DNA from: Prosapia bicincta
Taxonomy: Eukaryota; Arthropoda; Insecta; Hemiptera; Cercopidae
Length of the DNA stretch: 64,000 bases
Reading direction: 5' to 3'
NCBI GenBank assembly: GCA_036971475.1
Contig: JBAIZL010000005.1
Span: 177,841,386 to 177,905,385, forward strand
The translations under genes were made by a program, and so were the position numbers. Positions 37,612 to 51,600 of this stretch are shown here, one piece after another (position 1 is the first letter of the stretch; the number at the start of each line of letters is the position of its first letter). Below the pieces are notes generated by a model that ran no database searches, was not told where the DNA came from, and was given only the letters and a program-made list of their open reading frames with translations.

Positions 37612-40600
37612 AATGTATGGATTTATCTGATGTTGAGGTTAGGGGATTCTCTGGACTTGGTATACCACTGGTATGATAGTTCCCACCTTCTCAGTTCTGA
37701 GGGATTGCAATCAGGGGGGAGTGATTTAATTATTTTTGTGGTATAGCAGTCATCAAAAGTTGTGATGTTGTGACTCGCAGCATGTTGAGCTGTTGGTCTA
37801 TCCATATTCATAATTTTAACATCATGTCTGTGGCCATTCATTCTGATATTCAGACCATCCGTGGTCAGGCCTATGTACTGTGCTGAGCAAAGTTTACATT
37901 GTAGCTGGTATATGACATTTTTCGATGTACAATTATGATGACCCTGTATTTTGAAGACCATTTTTGTTGTTTGGCTGTTGAAACTATTTGCTGAGGGGTG
38001 TATTGGACACGTCTTGCATCTAGGTCTATTACATGGGAAGGAGCCATGAGGAAGTTTGTGTGGTTTCTCTGCATCAGGGTCTGGTAGTTTAGGATGTACT
38101 AGGATGTTTTTCAAGTTGGGAGGTTGCTTGTACCAAATTTGCGGTGGATCGGTGAAAAGATTTTTGGTGTGGACGGAAGCTTGAAGAATTTTGAAGCCAT
38201 CTCTCAATATCTTGTTGAGTTTATGTAGACCAGGATGGTAGTCTGTTATTAAAGACAGTTTATTTTGTTCTGTTTGTGGTTTATGGTGAACCGAGGATTG
38301 TGCTGAATGAATTTGGTTTTCAATGAGTTTTTTTGGGTATCCTCTTCTCTGGAAGGCTGTTGATATCTTTCTATTAAAATCTTCCAATTCCCTATCATTC
38401 GAACAGATTCTCTTACCCCTGATTGCTTGACTGTATGGAATGGATCGTTTTATGTTTATTGGGTGGTTGCTGTCGAAATGGAGATATTGTAGGTGGTTTG
38501 TAGGTTTGATGTGAATTCCTGTGTTGATATTTCCATTCTGGAGTGTTACCTCTACATCCAAAAAGGTGATGGCTGATGTAGATTTCTCCCAGGTAAATTG
38601 AAGTGTGGAGAATTGTGTCAGGCTGTCTAAAAATGTCTCAAGTGTTGAAGCACCCTGTGTCCAAATTAGGAAGATGTCATCTATATATCTATACCAACAT
38701 AATGGCTGGTGTGTTTGTGTCTTTAGAAAACTTTCTTCCAACAATCCCATGTACAGATTTGCGTACGATGGTGCCATTCTGGTACCCATTGCTGTTCCCT
38801 TTATTTGAAGGTAGTTCCTTCCCTCAAACTGAAAGTTGTTCTTCTCAAGGATGAACCTGGTCAGGTTCACAAGAAAAGGTGTAATGGGAGAAGGCTTGCC
38901 TGGGCGTTTGTTTAGAAAATTCTCTATTGCAGATAGGCCATGTGCATGAGGGATGTTGGTATAGAGAGAGGTGACATCTATGGTGACCAAAATAGTTACC
39001 GGGGGTAGAGGTACAGATATTTGTGAGAGTCGATCTATGAAGTGATTGGTGTCCTGGGTATGTGATGGAAGGTTCTTTACTAAGGGTTGAAGGTGTGAGT
39101 CGAGGAAAGCTGAAATTCTTTCCGTTACTGAATTGCAGCCAGCAATTATTGGTCTACCAGGTGGAGGGATTATGTTTTTGTGGATCTTTGGTAATATATA
39201 GAATTGAGGAGTAGAGGGGTTTTCATTATATAATAATTTTAAAGATATTTCCGAAATATTTTGTTCGAAATATTTTGTTCAAGTTTTAACAAAATATTTC
39301 GGAAATATCTTTAAAATTATTATATAATGAAAACCCCTCTACTCCTCAATTCTATATATTACCAAAGATCCACAAAAACATAATCCCTCCACCTGGTAGA
39401 CCAATAATTGCTGGCTGCAATTCAGTAACGGAAAGAATTTCAGCTTTCCTCGACTCACACCTTCAACCCTTAGTAAAGAACCTTCCATCACATACCCAGG
39501 ACACCAATCACTTCATGGATCGACTGTCACAAATACCTCTACCCCCATAGATCGACTGTACCTCTACCCCCGGTAACTATTTTGGTCACCATAGATGTCA
39601 CCTCTCTCTATACCAACATCCCTCATGCACATGGCCTATCTGCAATAGAGAATTTTCTAAACAAACGCCCAGGCAAGCCTTCTCCCACTACACCTTTTCT
39701 TGTGAACCTGACCAGGTTCATCCTTGAGAAGAACAACTTTCAGTTTGAGGGAAGGAACTACCTTCAAATAAAGGGAACAGCAATGGGTACCAGAATGGCA
39801 CCATCGTACGCAAATCTGTACATGGGATTGTTGGAAGAAAGTTTTCTAAAGACACAAAAACACCAGCCATTATGTTGGTATAGATATATAGATGACATCT
39901 TCCTAATTTGGACACAGGGTGCTTCAACACTTGAGACATTTTTAGACAGCCTGACACAATTCTCCACACTTCAATTTACCTGGGAGAAATCTACATCAGC
40001 CATCACCTTTTTGGATGTAGAGGTAACACTCCAGAATGGAAATATCAACACAGGAATTCACATCAAACCTACAAACCACCTACAATATCTCCATTTCGAC
40101 AGCAACCACCCAATAAACATAAAACGATCCATTCCATACAGTCAAGCAATCAGGGGTAAGAGAATCTGTTCGAATGATAGGGAATTGGAAGATTTTAATA
40201 GAAAGATATCAACAGCCTTCCAGAGAAGAGGATACCCAAAAAAACTCATTGAAAACCAAATTCATTCAGCACAATCCTCGGTTCACCATAAACCACAAAC
40301 AGAACAAAATAAACTGTCTTTAATAACAGACTACCATCCTGGTCCACATAAACTCAACAAGATATTGAGAGATGGCTTCAAAATTCTTCAAGCTTCCGTC
40401 CACACCAAAAATCTTTTCACCGATCCACCGCAAATTTGGTACAAGCAACCTCCCAACTTGAAAAACATCCTAGTACATCCTAAACTACCAGACCCTGATG
40501 CAGAGAAACCACACAAACTTCCTCATGGCTCCTTCCCATGTAATAGACCTAGATGCAAGACGTGTCCAATACACCCCTCAGCAAATAGTTTCAACAGCCA

Positions 40601-40959
40601 AACAACAAAAATGGTCTTCAAAATACAGGGTCATCATAATTGTACATCGAAAAATGTCATATACCAGCTACAATGTAAACTTTGCTCAGCACAGTACATA
40701 GGCCTGACCACGGATGGTCTGAATATCAGAATGAATGGCCACAGACATGATGTTAAAATTATGTATATGGATAGACCAACAGCTCAACATGCTGCGAGTC
40801 ACAACATCACAACTTTTGATGACTGCTATACCACAAAAATAATTAAATCACTCCCCCCTGATTGCAATCCCTCAGAACTGAGAAGGTGGGAACTATCATA
40901 CCAGTGGTATACCAAGTCCAGAGAATCCCCTAACCTCAACATCAGATAAATCCATACAT

Positions 40960-41002
<43 letters not shown>

Positions 41003-41319
41003 TTTTTTTTCCAACTAGCCTTATCTCTTTCCCCCTGACAGACTTATATAAACTGTAATCACTCATATGTTCATGGAAACAATATATATATCTTTAATCT
41101 GTGCATCTGTGACATCTGATTTCTACTCTACACAATCTGTGATTACAATTATTTTATTTCATTCTCTCATATTTCTTTTAGTGTTTTCTCTTCGATTGAT
41201 AAAGACCACTGTGTGGTTGAAATATATCATTGTTTAAGTGCTTTTATGTGTTTCTATTTCAAGACTACAGTGTGGACTCTTACCAAGGTAAGTCTGTCAG
41301 TCTCCTAGTCCAAAAAATC

Positions 41320-41396
<77 letters not shown>

Positions 41397-44300
41397 TCTT
41401 GATATTTTACGTTATCCTCCATTGTTTTTCCGTTGCACTGACTTTATGAAGTTAATATTTTACTATTGTAAGTAATTTTATCTACCATTAAGTGCAATGA
41501 TTTTACCTTGTGTGATGAGGCGCCTTTCGGGTCAAGTGACCGAAAGGCGCCTCATCACACAAGGCAAAATCATTGCACTTAATGGTGGATAAAATTACTT
41601 ACAATAGAAATATATTAACTTCATATATATATATTTATAGGTTAGTTTTGGTTGGTAAAGATTATTTAGATTTTTTGGACTAGGAGACTGACAGACTTCT
41701 TGGTAAGAGTCCACTCTGTAGTCTTGAAATAGAAACACATAAAAGCACTTAAACAATGATATATTTCAACCACACAGTGGTCTTTGTCAATCGAAGAGAA
41801 AACACAAAAAGAAATATGAGAGAATAAAATAAAAAATAAATATAAAAAGCTTCAGTCTTTTCTTTTTTTAGTTTTGATTGACAAAGATCATTTTAATCGA
41901 GATATTTCAATAGTGTGATAAGTTTTTATATGTGTCTATTTATTTCCAAGAGATTGCAGTTTTGGACTATTGCCATTAGATAAGTCTGTCGGTCTCCTAT
42001 CTAGTCCAAATATTCTTAAATAAGCTTTAGACTCTACTAAAACTAACCTTAAAAAAAAAAAAATAAAAAAAATAAATATACATATATATATTATAACATT
42101 ATTTATAGAAAAGACGCAACGGGGTTTTATTATTATTATTTTATTGAATGATATTTAATTTCTATTTAAAACAAAAAACTACTCAGGAACAATTCATACT
42201 TCTTTATTATAACAATTTTTATTTCAACATTTAAACAATAAACAGAACAAAAATAAACAACTTAACAAGTTTTAACAAAATAGGTTTAACTCAATTCCTT
42301 TGTTTTTTGTTACAATTTTGTATACCCTAGGCTATTTTTAAGATCTCTTAATATCTCGGGGTTTATACGCATGGGCTATATTTTTTACTCTTTTGTTAAT
42401 TAAATAAATTTTGAAAAACAATATTAAATTTTGAAATTAGTTTTAATAAATATTTTCCTGATGGAAAAACTTTAATTTGGAATAAGCAAAAAAAGGCGAA
42501 ACTATTTGAACTGGATTATGATTCTTACTACTATCTATTAATTAATTCCAAGATATTCTAATGTACAATTTTAAACTTCCCTATTATCTTAAAAGTCCAC
42601 TAAAGTTTATTTTTATAGCGCTATATACTCAACTTAATAAATATCGGCGAATGGCTGCTTGCTCACACGTAGAATTCCGTTCTCTTTAAATTTTATATTT
42701 TACACACTTAAATTCGTTTTAGTTCCTTCAAATTATATTACCACTGTACTTTATCTTTAAATTCACTTATCCTTATTTAAAATTGCCAAGTTTCTTCACA
42801 AATCTGTATAATTTTGACGACTTTCTTCAAATGGAAAATTTTGACTGGTCCTGGCAGATCCGCTATCTTACTCGGCGTCCCACACCAGACTCAACTCACG
42901 TGTCCTTAAGTTTTTAAAAATTGTTTAAAAGAATGGCGTCCTCCTTCCTCAACAAAACCATATGGCTTATAATTTAGTTCGATTCCTTCCCACTAGAGTC
43001 GACTGTCTCTGACCTACTTTCTTCTGTTTTTACAGCTGATGCACTAACGCGATTGTTTTCACCAGTTTTAATTTTGTTAACATACTGTTTCAATTTTCCG
43101 ATCCTTAACAAACCTTCCAGTGTTTATTTAATTATTATTATTTGTGTGTGAAGTGTCTTTGCGTTTTACTTTTGTAATAATTCGGAATTGTGTGTGTTTT
43201 TGAGCTGGATTTTTACAAACATAACCTTTCAATTTGTTTACATCCGTTTTTCATCTCCTATCTCTCAAGTAATTATTTATGCCCTATGTTCCTACAGTTT
43301 ACAAATTTGTTTACATATAATTATTATTATTAGATTATCTTGTTTTAATCTTATTTGTTAGGTTATTTGATATAACAAATTTCCTCATGGATTTTACAGT
43401 TCAAATACCTTGTTTCCATTTCTAGGCTTTTACCTAAATTTAGTTTCAATTTAATCTAATCAATCTTTTAATGAATTTCTTTTTAAATTTTGTGTGAGTT
43501 ATTTTTAATCTATTTTTCCAATTCTTAAAGAACATTATATAGCCCATTCTATAAATGTTACAATATATATATATATATATACATACACACACACACACAC
43601 ATACATACACACACACATACACATACACAGTATTACCCCATTCTTACGCAATAGGTGGGACAGAGCGATAGTCGTGTAAGTCGAATTCGCGTGAGTCGGT
43701 GTATAATTTTACATACAATCAGATAGGAATCATGTTTAATTAGGACCAAAGACTAGATAAATTAATAATTTAGAAGAATAATTTGAATGTATTAAAATCT
43801 TTAATACACAATACAACAAAAAATAATATTATATACATACATATTGCAAAGAAGTAAGTAAATAGAAGTTATTTTGACATAGAAGACTTCATAAAATCTA
43901 ATAAATTCGTTTGACGAAGTAAATATTTTTTCTTCTCACGCATAATTTCCTCACAACTGGCTATTTTTTTTTTTTATTTTGTGGCAGAAATACGTTCATT
44001 GTTGGACTTTTATGTTTTCCAAAATTTGTAAGCTAAGCTCAATTAAGCTAAGGCATTTTGTCAAGTTGTAACGTCTGTTGATAACTTAATTCTGAAGGAA
44101 TTAATTGATTTTAAAGATTGCAGTAAATTTATTACATAATTAAGGATTGACCTGCAATATCAAAGGTTCAATTGGAAGAAGAATGACGTATTTCACAAAT
44201 AATTTCAAACACAATGTTCGTTTAAACAAATCAAAATTTACTTTGGCAATTAATTTAAACAATTACAATTTAACTCATATTAGAAATGTTGGCTTATCCT

Positions 44301-45588
44301 TGTTACATTACATATTTAATTAAAGGAAATTATTATACGAATACTTATGGCAGAGCACGAGATATTCATTCAAAATTGCTTGTACAAATTTAAGATGCAT
44401 TAACGCTCGTACATTGAATTTAAATTTACGTATTAAATGTATTTAAATTTACATTGCACAATTACTATAAACGCGTTGTTTTACAGAGAACTGACTTATG
44501 AAGCCATGAAAGATTAAAATTTAGTTTTTCAAAAGTTATTCCTTTTTAAACACCATTGTTGTAGTACACTAGGCTGCATTTTTCCATCATGGTGATCCGA
44601 CCAGTGTTATTATGGATTAAATACCCCATTCTGCGTTTCGGCAAAGATCGTTTGTCTCAAGGCTTTTCTCCGGGCAGCAACATTCCTTCTAACAAAAAAT
44701 AAAGTTAATTAAAGTACCAAAAAAAAGAAATTAAGATGTCCTTGCGCCAGCATGTCGGAAGAGGTGCTTCTAGTTTTACATCTTGACTTGTAATAGAGGG
44801 AAGCCTGGCTATCAAGGTTCACGCACACCTTCTACTGCGCAGCTCGGGCAAAACTTATTTCGTGCTCTAACATAAATCTCGTTTCAAATACAATTTTTTT
44901 AATTTATACACATGTTTTACATTTTTAAAATTTTTATGTCCCGTTTGTTTTCTGAATTTATTTTAATATGTAACACACCTAAAATCTGTTACAAAGTTTC
45001 TATCCGTCATTTCATCTTCTACGTCAACTGGGTCTAAAGAATCTGCGTTTTTAAGATATGGCTCATGCACACGGATTTCTATGAGCTAATCAAGAGCGGT
45101 TGTGTAAATCCTGCAGTTCTTGAACCTCATCATTACCCACTTCTAAATTGAGATGTCTGGCAAAATCAACACCTTCAATCACATCAGCAATTTCACTAGA
45201 AATTTCAATTAGAAAAATTCATTGTTAGAGAAGCTTGCATTGGAACTGGAAGCAAAAAACTTAGTTGGCCAAAATTTTATTTAAAGGAAGAATTCAAGCA
45301 TTAAAAAAATAGTAGTGAAAGATTTGTTTATAGAAATAAATTTAAAAGGCTAGAAATTTGGACAAAAACATTAAATGTCAGATAAGTAATTAAATTTAAG
45401 AAGAGATTGTAAATTATTATATTGTAAATTCAAAATTAATAACTTTAGGTCAAGGCGTTTCTTTTATAAAATTTATTACAACATTAATTGCATTAACTAA
45501 TTTTTAATTTGTCATAACACCCACCGAATAACCTGAAAGAAAGAGTCTTGTGATATTTAACTAAATTAGGAAATAGAGAAAGTGTATT

Positions 45589-45664
<76 letters not shown>

Positions 45665-48600
45665 AACTAGGATAAGAATTAAAAAAACTAAATTAAACAA
45701 AAATTAATCGAATTGTAAGAAACTGTTTTATTTATTGCTATAAATGGTAAGTAATAAAAAATAAAAGTGATAGGAATCTAAATTTTACTTTTAGGGTTAC
45801 AATTATTTTGTAATTCTAACTGGCGCCCAGCAATTTATTATTTTCTAAGTATTATTAAATTTTGTTATATTATAAAGAAATTATTTAAATTATTCAAAAT
45901 TATAAAAATTTGTATTTGTGTTTTGACTTAGTTATGTATATATATATATTAAATATTTAATTTTGATAATCTATATTAATAGATTTAATTTTGTAAAAGT
46001 ATTTTATTAGATAATTATTTTCCTGAAGATTCTGATACTATTTTATCGGCGAAAAGCTTTGAATAAATATATTCATTAAAAGTATTCTTGTTTATGAAAT
46101 ATTTTTAATTTATTATATATATATATATTGTAATGTTATTTATAAAACGCTTTACAATTATTTTTTTTTATTAAATCTTTATTTAATTGATGATATTAAA
46201 TTTCTATTTAAAACAAAACAAAACTACTCAGGAACAATTCATAATTCTTTATTATCACAATTTTTTCTTTCAACATTAAAACAATACACAGAACAAAATT
46301 AAACTTAACAAATTTTAACACAATATACTAATCTCTCTTTCTTTGATTTTTAATTACAAATTTTCATATACCCTAGGCTAATTTTACGATCTCTTACTAT
46401 CTCGGGGTTTATAGCATGAGCTATATTTTTTTAATTCTTAGGTTAATTAAATAAATTTTGAAAAACAATATTAAATTTTGAAATTTGTTTTAATAAATAT
46501 TTTCCTGATGGAAAAACTTTAATTTGGAATGAGCAAAAAGGCGAAACTATTTGAACTGGATTATGATCTTATTACTATTATTCACAAGATATTCTAATGT
46601 ACAAAATTAACTTCCCTATTATCCTAAGAGTCCACTAAAGTTTATTTTTTTATATAGCGCTAGGTACTTAACTTATCAAATAACGGCGAATGGCTGCTTG
46701 CTCACACGTAGAATTCCGTTCTCTTTAAATTTCACTTTTTTCACACTTAAATTCGTTTTAGTTCCTTCAAAATATATTATCACTGTACTTTATCTTTACA
46801 TTTTCTTATCCTTATTTAAATTTGCCAAGTTTCTTCACAAAACGGTATAATTTTGACGAATTCCTTCCAATGTAAAATTTTGACTTCTCAGAAAGGTCTG
46901 CTTCCTCGGCGTCACCACGCCAGACTGACTCTAACTACGTGTCCTTAGATTTTAAACAATTGTTTGTTTTTTTAATATGGCGGCTTCCTTCTTCAAAAAA
47001 AGAAATCATATGCTCTAATTTAACGAAGTTCCGCTCCTTCCCACTAGAGTCGACTGCAACTGACCTACTTCTTGCTTTCTACATCTGTTAATGTCAACGA
47101 ACTATTTTCACCGTTTTAATTTGGTTAACATACTGCTTCAATTTTCCGATCCTTAACCAACCTTCCAGTGTTTATTTAATTACTATTATTAGTGTGTGAA
47201 GTGTCTTTGTGTTTTACTTTTGTAATATTTCGAAATGTGTGTGTTTTAACTGGACTTCATAGAAACATAACCTTTCTAATCTCATTGTTAACATCGTATT
47301 TCACTTTCTCCTTCAAGTAATTACTTATGCCCTATGTTACTAATATTTACAATTTTGTTTACACATAACTATTATTAGATTATCTTGTTTTAATTTATGT
47401 GTTAGGGGTTTTGATATAACACATTTCCTAATCGATTTTACAGTTCACATACCTTGTTTACACTTTGCAACCTTTTCTAGGCTTTTACCTAAATTTAATT
47501 TCAATTTAACCTAACCAATCTTTTAATGAATTTCTTTTTTAAATTTTGTGTGAGTTATTTCTAATCTATTTTTCCAATTCTTAAATAACATTATATAGCC
47601 CATTCTATAAATGTTACAATATATATGTATATATATATATATAGAAAAAGTCATTTACGTAAATGTATGGAAAACATGGAAGTATAATGTTTTCATGTCA
47701 TAAATTTACTAAAACAAGTGGTGAACTTAATATATTCTAGCACAGAAATTTTGCCAATCATCATGAACAACAAAATTCAAGAAGCAAGTTATATGAGGGG
47801 GGTATCTTCAAAGTTAATCATAAAGATAGAAGAATTGATGAAAGCAGTTATACTAAAATGATAGACGATGAAAATATATTCTATAAGCTTGGTAGAGAAA
47901 GCTAAATATTTGCATAGTAAAAATCTCAAGAAACAGAACCAAGAAGACAAGGAAAATTTAATTAATAGGTTTGTTTCAGAATTCACCTGTACTTTAAATT
48001 ACTACTATTGGGTATGTATCTATAGATAAAGTTATTGCTCAATATAAACATTCTATATGCCATTTTGGAATGCTATAACTAAATAAATATTTGTTACAGC
48101 AAAGATATTCCTTCATTAGCTGAATATAGTCAGGCACCTTTAGTGATTAAGAAAGAGCCAGAAGAATGGACTGAAGTGACATATAAGAAAGAGAAACCTG
48201 AAAAATCACAACTGCCGCCGTCACCTAAATTTAATCCTATAAAAACTGTAAATGATAAGTATAAACATCTTCAAGAAAGTACATTCAAAAGAAAATTTCT
48301 TAGCAATATTACAGGCTCTATTGAAGAAAATCTTAAGAACATTCTCTGTACACAATCTGTAAGTATTTATAAATGAAATTATTTAATCAAATTTTAAACA
48401 TGTAACTAAATTAGGACATTCAGTTTTAAACTTTGTTTCTGATCTATACCTGTTCCTATCACATTTGTAAATTCTTTATAGCAGGTAAATATCTTACAAG
48501 TCTAACTGGAAACTCCAAAGTTGTGATTTCATTTATGAAGTTAACACTTGTTTTGATAAAAATTATGATTCAAAGAAACCAAATATAACCTTGATTAAAC

Positions 48601-51600
48601 TGTTAGAGGGCATCTTTCTTTAGCAAACATTCTTTTATATCCTTAAAAATATCTTGAAAAGAAATATCTTTAATACACAAAACTCTATCGCCTTTAAGTT
48701 GATTCCTGGTCATTGCTGCCATTTGTAGATGAAATTACTAATGAAATAGCTAAAACAACACTTGGACTGAAACCTTGAGCAGTACTTTTACTTTGAAGTT
48801 GTGTCAGACAGAACAACATAAATTTTAAAATATTTCAATAGGTAAGGATCTAGAATCCAATTGGCAAGGCCGCCAACAGAAAATCTAATCAACCTTAACA
48901 AATACGGAAATGTTAGTATCTCAAGTCATTGGAGTGAGATTTATAACTGGCATTTAGTGATGGAAAGCTTAAATAGTTTCACCTTATCGATTCCCTTCCA
49001 ATTCTACCATTTTCTTTATCATAATTTAAATGGGTAGCCTTCAAATGACCAAAATTCAACTAACCAAAATATGAAACGTACAAATAAACGAAAGTGCACA
49101 GACTTCAACTAACCAAAGTACACAGACTTCAACTGAGAGAAATGTTGCAGGTTATCTTATTGGCGTTCTGCAGTCATTCATCGCACACCTTGAAATTGAA
49201 ATTGTTAAATGTTAAGTAATATTTCTGTAAATAAGTGAATTTTGTGATGATTGAAACCGTTATTACAAAACGATAAATAATATGATAAAAATGATATCAG
49301 AATTCTTTTAGTAATTACTAAAAGTAATTAACACCCAATTAGTAAATCAAAAGTAATCTTTGTCTTTTCAGAATAGATTGTATTACATTTATTCATTTAA
49401 ATTTGTATGATGATCTAATGTCACATATTTTTGTTAGTTAAAGGTTGCATAAATTTGTGCTTACGTTTTGATTATTTGAATTTTAGTCATTTGAAGTTCC
49501 TCCATTCAAACCTCCTTTTGTTAACAATTATTACAATATTTAAAGTATGACTAAAAATCTGGCTACAATGATTTTAATCCATCAATTTCTTGTTGTTTAC
49601 AAATAGAAAATTATGTTTTAATTTATAATCTAAGTCTTGTCTAAAATTATTGTAATCAATGAATTTCCTTTTTTTACAAATAGCTAACTATTTAATTTAG
49701 GGCCAAACCTTTTTTTAAAATTGAACATTATACCACCCCTACCCCCAAAGATGTGTATCTATTTATATTGTAATTATTATTTATTTTTGCGTACCAAAAA
49801 CAATAATATTTATAGCTTATTTAACCTACATTGAGACTAGGCTATCTGCTATCCATTTAACCTAAGCCATAGTTTATACACTCTATTCTCATATTAATAT
49901 ACCCACAAAGCCTAACAATTCTCCACATATAATATCTGGTACATTGCAATTAAACTAATTAAATTTACATCTAATATTTATTAACTAAATTAAAACCAAC
50001 ATATATGAATCTGCCAAATATTTACCTAAAAGTATAGTTAACTACATTATCATTTGGTTATACATATTGAAGGATAATATACCATGGACATCGGGCTATC
50101 GGCTACTCTTGAAGCTGGATGCCTGTATATAATTTCATGCAATTGCAATGATATAATTTCATTGCATTTCATGCAAATGGTTGAATAGCGAGTCATTTTG
50201 AAAAGTTATATTTTAATTCAGTTAGCCTAAGAGTGGTTTATATCTCGTAGGCTATTTCTGTTTATTGAACTTTGAATTTGAATTAATATGGTTCGAAAAA
50301 AAGTGTAATTAAATGAATAACATTCTGTTATATAACTTTATGCAGATGTCCCCTTTCTTTTCTGGGTCTTGTCTAGAAAACTGCCTCCTCACACCCAATA
50401 TTCTTGGTAAATATCTTGTTGTTTATAGTTAGTCATTCTACAAAACTTGTAACCTTTCACTGTTATTTACTATGTTTTTAAATCTGTTTAATGGCGTCTT
50501 CTTCAAATTCACTAAGTTCAGCGTTTTATATTTACATATTTTACAGGTCAAGGTGGTGTTTATTTTGATACTTGAGCATATAACTCAAATATCCTAACAC
50601 TTCCATATTACATCTTTCACTGTTTTAGGCTCTTTACCACATCTTTATACTCATATCTTCTGGAGCTTAAAAACATGTCCTACTTCGTTGATGGTTTTGA
50701 TACATTTAACACTACCAAATCATGGTTCATTTGGAAAAATTTTCATAGTCCCTGTGGAAAACCAGCTGTGTAAATTAACCTATCAGAACTTAGATAGCCT
50801 TAGAAACTAGTATGTTATTTTTAATCTCGACTCTTCTCCGCTTGTATTTTCTCCAACTATTTTGTTTTGACTTTTATAAGAGCCTTTTACTTTATACGAT
50901 GTTTTGATTTGAATTTCAAATTTTGTTCCAATTTATTTATTTTTAGCAGGTCTTCTTGAGTGCAGCGCTTTTTATGCCCCCATTATAAGATTTTATAAAC
51001 AACCTTGATCTCACAACATTAACTATCCTAATATAGCTTTATATTTTTAGAGCCTGTTTTGAGGTTATGAATTTTAGGTTAATTTGGTTTATTAACATTT
51101 TAACAATTACAATTTATCAAATTTAGGCCTATTTTATCCTACTTTCATTTCATTTATTTGGTCCTATTTTACTATTTTTTGTTGTACTTATTTAATATTC
51201 TTGCAAATTTATACTAGTTGGCCTAAATGCCTATTTTATACAATTACCAATATTTTTGCAACGGTCAATTTGGCCATTGCAGACCCCAGAGCACTGTTAG
51301 CGTCAGTCCAGTTTGTAATTTATCATATTTTAGATTGTAATTTTGTAATGAGATCCTCTGATGGCGACATGGTCTTCGAAATGTAGATAAGAGTTTAATC
51401 CTAGGTAACTTGTAATATTAGTTATTTTCAATTATTATTGTGATATTGGGGTTTTTATTGCAATTTATCAAGGCTGTTTAAATATTTGTAGCAAGGGTTA
51501 TTGTGTTTAATTATTATTATTACGCTACTGTACTCTGTATAGGTATTTTTTATTCAGGTACAGTAGAGTCTCGATAATTCGAGGTAGATGGACCGAGACC

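Larger units (their letters stand above)
37216..39290 (-). mobile_element. Penelope-like element, family 1, copy B
   Basis: It lies in the same orientation as copy A and is nearly identical to it. It is truncated at its 5' end at 39290, where it meets copy C in reverse orientation. Its terminal part starts with the GGTTAGTTTTGGTTGGTAAA sequence after a (TA)n tract and carries a hammerhead-like core. Confidence 0.9.
39290..41320 (+). mobile_element. Penelope-like element, family 1, copy C (head to head with B)
   Basis: It is an almost exact reverse complement of copy B, joined at 39265-39310 through a short palindromic AAATATTTTGTT segment. Both copies are truncated at the same point, so one probably arose from the other by inverted duplication rather than by two separate insertions. 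Confidence 0.9.
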
